Source of the DNA: Ochotona curzoniae
Lineage: Eukaryota > Chordata > Mammalia > Lagomorpha > Ochotonidae
Length of the DNA stretch: 64,000 bases
Assembly: GCF_017591425.1 (NCBI RefSeq)
Contig: NW_024465777.1
Location: forward strand, 3,968,001 to 4,032,000
Direction of reading: 5' to 3'
Shown here: piece after piece, positions 32,011 through 43,689 of the stretch
Layout of the letters: each line of letters begins with the position of its first letter
Position numbering within the stretch: position 1 is the stretch's first letter
Notes under the pieces: model-generated
Seen by the model: the letters and a program-made list of their open reading frames with translations, nothing else
The model's database searches: none
Told to the model about the DNA's origin: nothing
Program-made: the position numbers and the translations under genes

Positions 32011-32595
32011 TAAAAACAAAAACAAAAACAAGAACACTGTTATCTCCTGAAGCCAGGTACATTTTACACCCTGGTGAACTGGCAGGGACTCGGGAACCTT
32101 GTTATGCCCATCTTCCATTTTTGCTGGATTAAAGTGGATTCTTTTTTTGCTAGGCTTCCTGGGCATCAGACACCTCACCCCATGCCAGAGAGTCTATGGT
32201 GCTGGCCCAGAACAGGCCAAAGGGAACAAGGGAGGTCGCTGTTCTTGTCCTGCTGAGGCCCTGCTGTCGGTGGGCAGGGCTTGTCCTTCTGGCAGCCTGT
32301 GGAATTTCATCTCTGGCCACTCCGGGCTACAGGCCAGGATCAGCATTGGGCCGGTTCTTGTGCTCAGACAAGGCCCTCTGGGGACTCTAAGCTGCTGGCT
32401 CTAACCTTCGGTGCCTGCAGGAAGGGATGTGTCACCCTGCTCCAGAGTACTTGCAGCCACCAAAGGCTCCAGGGACAGACTGGGTGGCCACATGGCCACA
32501 GGAGGGGCGCAGCCCTGAAAACCGTGGCCCAGAGAGTTAATAAGGCAGGAGACGTCCTGTCTGTCGCTTTTGGAGGTTGTGCAATTCTTTATTTG

Positions 32596-32855
32596 TGAAG
32601 ATTTGTTTTTCTATTTATCTGAAAGGCAGCCACAGAGATAGGAGAAACAGAGATCTCCCACCTGCTGGCTCACTCTCCAAATGGCAGCAGCAGCCAGGGC
32701 TCAGCCGGGAGCCTGGAACTCCCTTGGGGTCTCCCCTGTGGGCCATCTCCCACTGCTTTCCCAGGCACATGTGCAGGGATCCAGACTGCAAGTGGAACAG
32801 CTGGGATTCATGCCTGTACACAGTTAACCAGCTGGGCTATACCACCAGCCGGGCC
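32596..32855 (-). mobile_element. Old C-repeat SINE
   Basis: tctgaaaggcagccacagag to ctataccaccagccgggcc. Confidence 0.78.
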
Positions 32856-33117
32856 TCACAGCTGCAAAGCCCTTTCACCCGTATTTGCTTTATTGGCTCT
32901 ACCACACAAACTTTGCCACATCACTGAAGTGCATTTCCAATTTCTCCATGAAGAAGCAAAGTCCTCCAAAGTGGCAGAGTGTGAGGGGCAGGGAGGGCTG
33001 GATTAGAACGGTGCCAGTGGATTGGGAAGACGAAAAGGGGACCTTGTCCATCAGCAGGAAATACCAGGACAGCCAGAGAAACTGCAAGGCACACGCTGCA
33101 CAGGTCTACTGAATTTA

Positions 33118-33405
33118 GGGGTTGGGGCGCCCTTAGCTGCCAGCGGTAATGCTCCTACCCTCTATGCCTGGTTCAATTCCTGCCTGGCTTCCAATCCAGC
33201 TCCCTGCCATAGCGCTCTGAGGAAGCAGCAGATGACGGCTCAGTTATTCAGGCCCTGCCACCCACGGGGGAGACCTGGATGGGGTTCGTGCTCCTGACTG
33301 CAAGCCTGCCCCAGCCCAGGCGGTTGCAGCCAGCTGGAGGGTCAACCAACGGATGGAAGATCTCGTTTCTCCCCCTCTCTGCGTTTTCTCAAATATAACA
33401 AATCG
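33118..33405 (+). mobile_element. Old C-repeat SINE bordering the CpG island
   Basis: ggttggggcgcccttagctg head; tail tttctcaaatataacaaatc. Confidence 0.72.
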
Positions 33406-33689
33406 CTAAAGCAGCAGCAGCCCGACGTCAGGGAGGCGAGGCTCCCCCAGGCTCCGGGACGTGGGAGACGCTGCGGGACCGACTGGGGCGGGATTCCGGG
33501 GCCCGGGAGAGAGCAAAGAGGCTCCAGGGAGTGGCAGGACACTGGAGGTGTGTAAGAGACAGAGGAGACGAAGATGAAAGATCGTTGTGCAGTTCCTGAG
33601 GTGACTGACGCGAGGGAGCCCCACACCAGGCAACGTCAGAACAAAGCTGACAGTTACAGCTCAGAGAAGCTTTCTCCACACCAACTTAC

Positions 33690-33850
33690 CCGGTCCAAGA
33701 GATTCCTCAGAAGTAATCCCAGGCGTTTAACTCGACCGAAAGGAGAAACCGCCCAAGAACCTGTGATCCTTAGGTAGTTGTAGTTTTCAGGATTCAACAT
33801 GGGCGTTTGAAAACATTGCTCGCGTTTCTGGCTGGAACTACAACTCCCGC
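33690..33850 (-). other. PAFAH2: Candidate noncoding first exon of PAFAH2
   Basis: A strong donor, CGG|GTAAGT on the minus strand (GT at 33,689-33,688), sits just downstream of a CpG-rich stretch with promoter motifs, 7.6 kb upstream of the ATG exon. Human PAFAH2 also starts with a noncoding exon. The 5' end is a guess. The exon holds a 9-codon upstream ORF (ATG at 33,816) and a second ATG at 33,800 whose frame stays open to the donor. Confidence 0.55.
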
Positions 33851-33856
33851 AGTGCC
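33837..33856 (+). promoter_or_regulatory. ZNF143/THAP11-type motif
   Basis: Begins ACTACAACTCCCGCAGTGCC, close to the SBS consensus ACTACAAYTCCCAGNATGC. Such motifs mark core promoters near transcription starts. Confidence 0.6.
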
Positions 33857-33884
33857 CCGCGTGAGATGGAGCAGTACAGGTTGA

Positions 33885-33904
33885 ACTACAGTTCCCAGAG
33901 TTCC
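33885..33904 (+). promoter_or_regulatory. Second ZNF143/THAP11-type motif
   Basis: ACTACAGTTCCCAGAGTTCC, same orientation as the first and 48 bp away (start to start). A third, weaker ACTACAAC core occurs on the minus strand near 33,776-33,786. Confidence 0.6.
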
Positions 33905-35124
33905 ACGCGACCCCGTCCGTTGAATGAGTGACCAAGGCACAGGATGCGGTGCGATTCCTCCCCCTGGTGGCCTCAGCCTCAATCGCTACCGTGACAGGCG
34001 CCAGCGGAGGGTTCCTGCTTAGAGTTATGCGACGTTACGTTGAAGATCAGTAACCTTCCGCCTCACCGGCCCTTGAATAGTTCCCAGGCGTGCCTGGAAA
34101 CACGAGTTTCCGTTTATTCTCGCGATGTGGGGAAGAGGGCCCGCATGGTGGGCGTCCCGCTATCGGGCAGTTGGAGCGGAGGACTCGTGGCCTACCTGCC
34201 TGCAACCTCTTGCACACCTGTGATATTCCATTGTGCTTTAATAGTCAATTCCTTGGCCCAGGGCTGGGAGGAAGCTGAGATCGGCTGGGCCACGCGTCCT
34301 ACCCGCGCCCTGGCCGTTCACCCCTACTTTACTTCCCAGTGCTGACTCTTAGGGAGTGTGCTGGTGACCAGGGTGTCGTCCTTGGCCCCAGCTGGGTTCA
34401 GTATAGCGGAGGGCTGGACAAGCGAATGGTAACAGCTTCAGTGGGAGACTCCCAGCAAGCGCAGGGAGCCTGGGAAAGGAAGGTGGGAGAGTGAGCCTGG
34501 AGAGTAAGACTTCGCTGAGGAAGCTGTATTACCACCCAGGCCCCAGGGAAAGGACCTAGCAGAGAGTACGGGCAGTGGGAGCTCTTCTTCCTTTACAGCT
34601 TCTCCAATGCCCTCCTCTGCTTCCCTGACCCCTCCCGTCCTCAAGGGCCTCTGCTGGGACCTGTCTGTGTGCTTCTCCCTGGAACCTCCACCCCACGCCC
34701 TTGTGGCACCTGCTAGGTGGAGGTTTTAACTCCCCCAAACCAGGCGCACCCGAATTTTCTGTGCATGTTCTCACTTTTCCAACCCCTCCCAAACCCCAGG
34801 GGTCCAGAGCCCTTTAGACGTCTTGAGGCCCACCTGTCTGTATGTCTGCCTTTGCCATTCTTCCAGGAGCCAATATAAAGTCATCAGGAGAGAGTGAGGG
34901 TGGCACCACATTGGAATTAAGCCCTGGATTTAATTAAGGCTGTAGTTGGGGGTGGTGGGCGCAGCATATTAAAAGCTGAGTGCAGATCAGAGACAGCCTC
35001 CCTTGAGCTCATTCATTGAGTCTGTGCAGCTGTCCTGGAACCCTTGGGGCACGCCCAAGTCTCCTGCCAGGTCAGGGACAGCTGGAGCCATTCCTTCCCA
35101 TCTTCTGCTCTGAGGCCAGACCAT

Positions 35125-35355
35125 GCTGCAGCCAGAGAGACAGAGAGGGAGAGAGAGAGAGAGGAGAGAATCTTCCAAATGCTTACAAAAGCCAAGGCTG
35201 GACCACGTGGAAGCCAGGAGCCAGGAACTCTGCCTGGATCTCCCACATGGGCAGCAGGGACCCAAGGATGTGGGCCATGTTCTGGTGCCTTCCCAGACAT
35301 GTAGCAGGAAGCTGGAGCAGATGTCAAGCTAGTTGTGGGGCAACGCCCACCTGCC
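35125..35355 (-). mobile_element. Old C-repeat SINE
   Basis: Purine tract gagagagagagaggagagaa, then ccttcccagacatgtagcag. Confidence 0.7.
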
Positions 35356-35449
35356 CTGCTTTATCTTCTTTGTCTGTCAATGTTAGGCAGATTTTCCTTG
35401 AACCCAAACTCTCCTCGGGCAAAATAAAGCTGCTGAATTACATTTCCTT

Positions 35450-35680
35450 TTTAATTTCAATTTTATTTGCTTGAAAAGCAAGAGAGACAAAGACAGTGAT
35501 CTTCCACCTGCTAGTTCACTCCCCCGTCATACACCTGCAACAGCCAGGGCTGGGCCACGCCAAAGCCAGCAGCCTGGAACTCAGTCCTGGTCTCCCACAT
35601 AGGTGGCAGGGACCCAAGGACTCGAGCCATCACCTGGTGTGTCTCAGTGTGTGCATTAGTAGGAAGCTGGAATAGGAAAA
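35450..35680 (-). mobile_element. Old C-repeat SINE
   Basis: ttgcttgaaaagcaagagag to gtgtgcattagtaggaagct; head missing. Confidence 0.7.
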
Positions 35681-35904
35681 TAATCTTTTCTGTGACGAAC
35701 AACGTGAACCTTTAGGTTTTCAGCAACCCACTGATTTTTCCAGCCTTTTCATCACAGATCTTGTCCTCCAACACTCCAAGGTTGCCGCTAAGTCATATAC
35801 CATGGCGACCGTGGTTCACTTTTCTTGCTAAGTTAATTTATGCTGGTATTTGGGTGACTAGCTTTAGGTTTTCTGTTCTTCCCTCTACCTGCCAAAGTTG
35901 GTAG

Positions 35905-36125
35905 AGAATCGTTTTTAGTCAAAGTGTAAAAGGTATACAATAAAGTGCACTAATCTGAAATATACAGCTTAGCTTGTTAAAAACATTTGTTGTAACCATC
36001 CCCCAGCTCAAAGTACAGAAATGTCTCCCGTGTTCCCTGGCACGATGCCTCCTTGGTGTGAAGTCAATCCCCGCCTCCTCCCCCGGAGGGAACTGCCACT
36101 TTCTGTCTGTCATCATCAACTAGTT
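35905..36125 (+). mobile_element. Ancient L1 fragment
   Basis: ataaagtgcactaatctgaa, aaacatttgttgtaaccatc, cagctcaaagtacagaaatg follow an old L1M-type order. Confidence 0.55.
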
Positions 36126-37886
36126 TTGGGGGAACCCCATTTTCGTAACCTCTGATAGTGATGTTTTATGCTAAGCCATCCATCAACAGGTGACACTGGT
36201 GTTGATGTCACTGCACTGAAGAGTGCCAGGAACATACCTGTAATTCAACCAGTGTCTTGCCTTACTGCTCAGCACAGTACAGGAAAGGCGGGTGCCCAGG
36301 AAGGAAACCTGGTGACCCTTCGTAGGCACATCATACAGACGATGATCTGGGAGGAGGGAGGACGAACCCAGGGTTCAGGCTGATGTTAGGAAAAATAGAG
36401 GAGGCCTCACGTTAGCCAGACCAGGAGGATGACTGGCCTTTTCTGTGGCTGGAGCAAGGATGATGTCTCCATTCAGACAGCATGGGATGGCCCATCACTG
36501 TCAGAGTGCCCTTGCATGCCCTGTCATTCTGGGAACTGATTTCCATTCAGTGTGAGGCCACTGGGGCCAACGAAATGCCAGGCAGAGTCTAGAGGACACA
36601 GCTGCCTCTTGCTTTCTTACTGATGGGGTGCGACACAGTGGCAGGGAGCTAGAGTCAGGAGATGGAGCCGGGAACTGAAGCCAGACATTCCGATGAGGGA
36701 TGCAGCCATCTTAACCACCGTCTCTTGGCGTGGGGTAGGGAATCCCAAGGAGAACTTCGCTGGGCAACAACGAGCTCCTTGTCTTGCTTTCTCCTGCCCT
36801 CACCTCTGCTACTTGGAATCACCTCCCACATGTTGTGCTGGCATCCCAGCCGGGGTTGGCTGAGGAGGCTACAAGCTAAGACAGAACCCAAGTGTCTCAT
36901 CCAAGGTCACCCACCCAAGTGGCTGACCAGGTCCCCATGGATCACATTCCCACAGTGCTACTGCCCCTCGTACCTGGGAACTCAAAGACAGAGCCCTTGA
37001 TGATTAGCCAGCCTCTGGAGCCCAAACTACCCTGATCCCACCGATCTTCATCCTTGGCCACCCATGTACCCACCTTTGCCCACATGCCCCCCACTGTGTT
37101 TACATGTGTTGGATTACTTATGTTAAACCCATGTGGCCAAGACCCTATCTACTTCACTCCGTACCTGCTGCCATGCTGCAGCTGATAGGCTACTAACCCC
37201 TGTGCTCAGGTGTTGGGCACATACCATCTCACTCAACTAGCATTGAGAGAGAGGTCAGGGGCAAGAAGTGGAGGTCAACTACAGCAGGCAGCTTCTAGTC
37301 AATGACAACCCCCAGGGCAAGGGGAAAGCAGGCCCACTGCATTGCTTCCTGGCCTTGGTGCCAAGGACAGGAGCAAGCCCCTGTAAGGCTGTTTCTGTCT
37401 CCTGCTGTCAGGCCTAACTCTAGTGTTGGGAGGATGCCCTGCAAGGCAGCCAATCCCTAGAGGGATCTGTGGAGTCCAGAAAAAGGAGGCCAGGTGGGGG
37501 CAAAGGACAGGATGAGGGCATTACTATCTGGCTCCCCCTGCCTGCCCCTCCCTCCACCCTGCCCACCCGGGACCGGTGAGAGTTTTGCCTCAGCAAGCTC
37601 CTGCTTCCCAGAATCTCTCATCAAAAATGCTTCTCGGAGGCTGGGCCAGTTCAGGAATGCCCAGAGGCCAAGGCGGGCCTGAATTTCCACTTTCCATCTC
37701 CTCTTTCCTGGCTCCCAGCCTGGTTATCATCCAGCCATCACACATCGTCAGATGAATGCTTGCCAGTTACAGAGCACTGGCTGACCTGGTGAGCACCGCG
37801 CTGTGGTTTGCTTAGGGGAAATGGATGTGCAATGGAGTAGGCTGGGATAAAAGTAGCCCTTACCCCTGCTTGAAGTCCCTCTAGGG

Positions 37887-38510
37887 GCTAGCGCTGTGGC
37901 ACCATGGGTAAAATGACAGCTCGTAATGGTAACATCCCATATTCATCAGAGGGCTGCTTCGAGTCCCCAAAACTCCATTTTTTAAGAGACTTATTTATTT
38001 ATATTGCAAAGTCAGATATATACAGAGAGGAGGAGAGACTGAGAGGAAGATCTTCCGTCCGATGGTTCACTCCCCAAGTGGCTGCAACGGCCGGAGCTGA
38101 GTCAGTTGGAAGTCAGAAGCCCAGAGCTTCTTCCGGGTCTCCCACATGGGTGGAGGGTCCCAAGGCTTTGGACCATCCTTGACTTTTCTCAGGCCACAAG
38201 CAGCAAGTAGATGGGAAGTAGGAATTAGAACTGGTATCCATCTGGGATCCTGGCACGTTCAGGGACTTTAGCCTCTAGGCCACCGCGCTGGGCCCACAAC
38301 TCCATTTTTAATCCAGCTTGCTGCTAATGTGGGAAAACAACAGAAGATGGCCCAAGTGCTTGGGCCCCTGCATCCACTCCAACCTGGATGGAGTTCCTGG
38401 CTGCTTAATTTAGATCTGGACCATGGCAGCCATTTGAGGAGTAAGCCAGCAGATGGCAGATCTCTCTCTTGCACACTCTTTCTTTATCTCTCCCTCTCTT
38501 TCTCTATAAC
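37887..38510 (+). mobile_element. Old C-repeat SINE split by a younger one
   Basis: Left part 37,887-37,982, right part 38,298-38,510; parts join in register (ggggctagcgctgtggcacc ... taatccagcttgctgctaat). Confidence 0.85.
37983..38297 (-). mobile_element. Young C-repeat SINE nested in the older copy
   Basis: Flanked by 12-bp duplications aactccattttt at 37,971-37,982 and 38,298-38,309. Confidence 0.93.
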
Positions 38511-38974
38511 TCTGTGTGAGGAGTTAGACTGGGTAGTAGACAGGGCATTCTGGGTTCCCGAGAAAATTCCATAAGCACAGGTCTGCAGGGGCTCAGCTTT
38601 TGCAGAGGTTTAATCATGAAAGAAAGAATGGCAGTTGCCATCCAGCAGGCAGAAGGGATCAAGACTCCTGGAAGCCCAGCTTCCCCCTGCTGCCCCCAGA
38701 CCTGCTCTCTGCCACTGCTCACTCTGCCCAGAGGCAATGCTGGGGAGAGGCAGAGGAGATGTGAATTTTCCTGCCTGGGCTTGGAAAAGCACACCTTCAA
38801 TCACCTATCAGCTTGCTAGGCAAACACTTGCCAAGCTGGTTCCTTTAACTCCTAGTTGTCTGGGTGTGGTCTGCTCCAGGAAGGTCCAGGAACTAACTTA
38901 CTGGAGGCTGAACATGGCTTCTAGAACATTCTGAGAGGGTCAAATTCCAGTGAAGCATCCAGTAGAGGTGAATG

Positions 38975-39230
38975 ACCCCCCCAAAAGCTTTGGAATCCTG
39001 CACTCACGTGGGAGACCCAGAAGAAGCTGCTAACGGCTGGTTTTGGTGGGTCCTTATCATTGCCGTTTGGAGAATGGACCAGGAGGTAGAAAGTTGGCTC
39101 AGCTCTGGTTGTTGTGGCCACTGAGGGGATGGAGAAGGAGAGGAAAGCCAGCAGATGAATGCTCTTCCTCTCTGTTCTTCTCTGTACATCTGATCTGCCT
39201 TTTCAACAAAAATAAATAAATATTAAAAAA
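38975..39230 (+). mobile_element. Truncated C-repeat SINE
   Basis: agctttggaatcctgcactc to tgccttttcaacaaaaataa, rearranged in the middle. Confidence 0.65.
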
Positions 39231-39391
39231 ATAAAAAGATGCCTTGATCCTAAAACCTCAGGAATAAAAGTCAAACAAATGAGTCCGCAGGGAGTCTCAG
39301 GGCTTAGAGAGCCCTCGTGGCTGATGGAGGTCACGGTCTCCTGGGTCCCTCACTTCTGAGTTTAGTATGGTTTCCCAGCTAAGCCAGGTGT

Positions 39392-39682
39392 TGCGGGGCA
39401 GTGGTAGTGCATCTGATTAAGCCACCATCTGTATTGCCGACTTCCTGTACCAGAGCACCGGCTGGAATCCTGGTGACTCAGCTTCCAATCCAGCTCCCTG
39501 CTGGTGCACCTGGGAAAAAGCAGCAGGAGATGGTCTGAGTGCCTGGGTTCCTGTAACTACATGGGAATCCCAGACAGAGTTCCTGGCTCCTGGCTCTGGC
39601 TTGGTCCAGCCCTGGTGTTGCTGCCACTTAGGGGGTGAACCAGAGGATGGAAGATTTTTCTCTCTGGCTTTCAAATGAATCA
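39392..39682 (+). mobile_element. Old C-repeat SINE
   Basis: cggggcagtggtagtgcatc head; tail ctggctttcaaatgaatcaa followed by (TA)n. Confidence 0.78.
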
Positions 39683-39689
39683 ACACATC

Positions 39690-39706
39690 ATATATATATA
39701 TATAAG
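39690..39706. repeat. (TA)n run
   Basis: Eight TA units at the SINE tail. Confidence 0.85.
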
Positions 39707-39814
39707 CGCCAAGTGTTGACAGGATGGGAAATAAAAGGACTGACCTCCCACCTGTCAGCATCCTGGTCTTGGTGCTCTGGGAAACTTATCCCTGGAGCCC
39801 GCTCAACTGCCTAA

Positions 39815-40105
39815 TCCTCCACCTGCAAGTGCTGACATCCCATATAGGCACCAGTTTGTGTCCTGGCTGTTCCACTTCCCATCCACTTGCTGCTTGCGAC
39901 CTGGGAAAGCCGCAGAGCATGGCCCAATGCACCCCTTGGGACCCTGCACCCCTGGGGGAGACCTGGAAGAAACTCCTGGTTTAGGATTGACTCAGCTCTG
40001 GCCATTGTGACTGGGGAGTGAAGCAAAAGATGGAAGATCTTTGTCTCCGTGTTTCTTTTCTCTGTAAGTAAATCTGCCTTTCCAATAAAATTAATTAATT
40101 AATAA
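39815..40105 (+). mobile_element. C-repeat SINE
   Basis: tgctgacatcccatataggc to tctgcctttccaataaaatt. Confidence 0.82.
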
Positions 40106-40138
40106 GAAAGAAAGTAAGAAAGAAATAAAGAAAGAAAG
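40105..40138. repeat. (GAAA)n-type simple repeat
   Basis: Grown from the preceding SINE tail. Confidence 0.85.
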
Positions 40139-40164
40139 GCCTAGTCCTGCTACATGTCAGGCTG

Positions 40165-40290
40165 ATTCCAAGCAAAGGAAGGCTCAGAAAAAGGGTGACC
40201 TGTTGGAGGTCACACAGCCATGCCAGGAGATGAACAGTGGCACAGAGCCTGACTCCCCCACCTCCCATCCTGCGTGGTGTGCCCCTGGGC
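40165..40290 (+). mobile_element. MIR fragment
   Basis: ggtcacacagccatgccagg, agatgaacagtggcacagag. Confidence 0.55.
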
Positions 40291-42154
40291 TGCATCCCTG
40301 GCTCTGTACCCAGTGGGTGAAGGTTGTGTCCCTCATACCTCATACATGAACCACACTATGAACAGAAACTGCTCTGTGTGGTGCAGGTGGGAGCAACTGG
40401 TCCCTCTGGAGCTGGTCAGCACAGCAGAGTCACATGAAAACACACACGTTCTAGGATTATCTGTGTCACACAAGTATGAGGGCTGAGGCCCCAGAGCCCT
40501 CAAACCCCTTAATCCTGCAGGGAGCCCCCAGAGTTGGAGGAAAGCTGGCAGCTTCCGGAATGATGGTCTCTCTGTGTCTTCTTTCATGCTGAAGAAGGTG
40601 GGGGTGCAAGAGGAAAATGGACAAAGGTGAGCAAACCCCTGAGTCCTGGTTTTTCCCTTCCCCAGGATAAAGAACATGGTGTCTCTGGGACAAATCATCG
40701 CTTGCTGGGGCATCACTTGCTAGATGCTGTTCACCGCCTCACTCCGCCTTCTTCCCAACATGCCTTGAGAAAGATGCTACCACCTGTACCCTGCCCTACA
40801 GACAGAAGCCCAGAGCCACAACGCCACCTGCTCTGGCATGCAAGGGTTGTTCAGAGCTGGGCTGTGCTCTTGCCCCTGCACCCTGCAGAGCTCCAAGCCC
40901 CTTCCCCTTGAAGACTGGAAAGGAAGGGAAGGCCTAGGCAGGGTGCAGAGAGGATGCCTCAGGCGGGAAGCAATCCTGGGTGCTGGCAGCCCAGGACCCT
41001 GAACTAAACAAGGCCCCTTCAACCCTGTCCTGCAGAAAATAAGGCCTTGCCTCCTCTAGAAAGCCTCCCATGTTTCCATGGGGCTGCCTCCTCCTGCTCC
41101 TCGGCTGCCTCCCATCCCTCACAGTGGTGGCATCTGTCCCATCCATCAGAGCCCAGTTACAGCACAAAGACTCCTGGTGGCTATGATGCTGACAGAAGAG
41201 CCTGCCGGAGGCCTTGGAGCACTGGGCAGGGCCCAGAGATCTATTTATAGAATGAGCAGGACTGCCAGGATGCCTGTCTTCTTTGCCTTCATGCAAGCCC
41301 CAGGGGCAGTCATGTGAAGCCCAGCGCAGACAGGCCTGGGCCTGCAGGCTCGAGCTCCCCTGTAGGGAGAAGGCAGAAGAGGCTTATGTTTATGCCCAAA
41401 TGTGGACATGCACTGGAGCCAGCCCAGGTGCCTAGGGCTAGGGTTGGGGAACTGCAGCAATACCCCAATACCCCAGTCTTTAGCCAGCTTCCTACCCCTC
41501 CTCAAGCACTGTTGGACTCTGGCTATCTTGTTCTAGGGATAAGAAGGACAATGGGACCCAGCCCCTTGCCTCTCGTGACCTTCCCCAAGCTGTCCCTCTC
41601 CATCTCTGTCCCACCTGTGGCTCACAGCCAATCCCCGTGCAAATCTGTCCTTCTGCCCCAGAGCAGAAAACTCTGGGGCTCAACGCCTTCTTATGCTTTC
41701 CATGTACACCCCCTAGATGCTTTCTCCCCTGTCCCAAAGCCCCACCCTGCAGGCTCCCTGTTTTGTCTTCCTTGGGGCCTGAGAGATCCTGAGCCCTGCA
41801 GCCAAGTATTGCCTGTGGTCTACTCCTGCTCAGAAGTCACGTCCTGGCTGCCTCCTGGCCAAACTCCTCTCACCTAACACTCACTCCGAGCCCCTCCGTG
41901 GCAGGCTTTGCTCAAATGCTGGCAGCCAGGGAGGCTGGTGCCCTGCTGTCCTCTGCTCCACTCCAGGGTGATGACTGCCAAACAGTTCAGTGGTGCTTCA
42001 TCTGCCTGCTGCTTTCTCCTTGTTGGACGGGGAGCTCTGAAGGCAAGGGCAAGGATGAGGGCATTGGAGCTGCTGTTTGCTGCCTCACTCAGGGACTAAC
42101 AGATGGGCTGTACCCAAACCCTAGCTTAGTTGTGGGGATGGAGACAGATGGTTT

Positions 42155-42240
42155 AAGCTTCCTGACCTTCAGTTTCATTATCTGTAGAATGGGATCATTG
42201 CATTACCCTTCTTCAAAGACAGAATTATCCTATTAGCTCT
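42155..42240 (-). mobile_element. MIR fragment
   Basis: cttcagtttcattatctgta and gaatgggatcattgc. Confidence 0.6.
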
Positions 42241-42339
42241 GAGAGCACACTTGCCACATAGGAAAGTTGGCCATTCCCTTCCCAGGGTTGTGTCCCTCGA
42301 ACCTCACATAGAACCTGGCTCAGTATTTAGGGTCTTAAA

Positions 42340-42606
42340 GAATATATTTATTTGAGAGTCATAGAGCTTTCATTTCCCCCAAATGCCGTGGCAGTTAGGC
42401 CCTGGCAGATCAAGAAGCCAGGAGCCTGGCACTCCATCTAGATCTTCCATGTGAGTGAGTGGCAGACTCAAGTACTGGTCCATCCCCTGCTGCCCCTAGG
42501 GTGCAGAGTTGCAGGAAGCTGGACTCAGAGGCAGAGCCAGGCCTGAAACCCACACACTCTGACATGGGACCTGGGAGTCTCAAGCCACGTCTCCCAATGC
42601 CCAGCC
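42340..42606 (-). mobile_element. Old C-repeat SINE
   Basis: aatatatttatttgagagtc to acgtctcccaatgcccagcc. Confidence 0.7.
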
Positions 42607-42635
42607 CTGTACTCTGAAGGATTTGCCACAGAAAT

Positions 42636-42657
42636 GAATGGATGGATGGATGGATGG
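42636..42657. repeat. (ATGG)n simple repeat
   Basis: Five near-perfect ATGG units. Confidence 0.85.
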
Positions 42658-43432
42658 GCACAAGGATGAAGAGTGCCATGAGAACCTAGAGGAACCCAGT
42701 GTGAGCGCTGGGGCAGCCTCTTGCAGACTGGAGCCTCCCTGGACTCCTATGGGAGGAGGAGGCAGTGGCCAGGAGGAAGGAAGGGACTGAGCCTGGTAGC
42801 ACTGGCTCCTTCAAAGCTCCCTTTAGCCTGAGAGGGTCTGATGCAGGCAGGGACACCATGTGCGCCTCTGTGACCTGCCATCAGTGCCACGACACCGCTT
42901 TCCCTTCATTCATCTTCTGGTTCTTTCGTACCCTCAGACTGGCTGCTCATGGGGGCAACATGGCCCAGCACAGGAAGGGAGCAGCTCCCCATCCTGAACC
43001 CAGGGGCCAGGCCAGGGAGCTGCTCACCTCCTAGATCTAGGGCCAGAGGCCCAGCAGGCCCCAGCAGCAGCCAGATGGAGGCAAAGCTCTGTTCCAGGTC
43101 TTCCGAATCCCTGTGTGCCTCCCTCATCAGACTGGGGCTCTTGGCAGCCAGAATCTGTCTCCCCCATGAGAGGGGTAATTCCTCAGTGAAGGACGGTCCT
43201 ATTGCCTACTTCCTGACTCTCCCCACAAAGCGCACATTGAAGAATTCACTGGGGGAATCCTCACTGGGACATGGACTGGCGGAATCAAGTTGAAGGGGAA
43301 CCCACAGGGTCTGAAGCAAAAGGCTGGGGCTGGGACACTGAAAGAAGGTGGGACCAATCTTGTGGGGACATTGTCCGACTCACACTCTCCCTTCCTTTAT
43401 TTCTCGCTCTTCTGTAGGCGACCCCCCAACTC

Positions 43433-43476
43433 TGTGCTGACATCCAGCCCAGGGTGTGCTGACATCCAGCCCAGGG
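43433..43476. repeat. 22-bp tandem duplication
   Basis: Two identical 22-bp units starting tgtgctgacatccagccc, just upstream of the presumed EXTL1 promoter. Confidence 0.9.
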
Positions 43477-43689
43477 TGCAAATTCCCACCTGTTACTTCT
43501 TTGCCGGACTACCACAGGAAGACTTCATTCCTCTTGAGGCTCCACTTCCTTGGGGCCTGAGAGATGACAGGGCTCTGCCTTGGAAGGTGGTCGGAGGAGT
43601 CTGGGAGCCAGAGGCTGCCAGGGCACACAGCCAGCAAGGAGGTGTGGTACTGGTCAATTCTTATCCCAGCATTTTAGGAAACTGGTTTG

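Larger units (their letters stand above)
33410..34330. promoter_or_regulatory. CpG-rich region, PAFAH2 promoter
   Basis: CpG dinucleotides are clearly denser here than in flanking DNA, no SINE interrupts it, and it carries two ACTACA-type motifs. Located where the 5' end of PAFAH2 is expected. Some CpGs at the left end may come from the adjoining SINE. Confidence 0.65.

Noticed and set aside
33654..33935. Whole 93-codon open frame as a separate small gene
   Set aside because: It has a single ATG (33,800) and crosses a strong splice donor; better read as first exon of PAFAH2.
41314..41877. 187-codon plus-strand open frame in the intergenic region
   Set aside because: No ordered domains, no splice context, no resemblance to known proteins; GC-rich chance frame.
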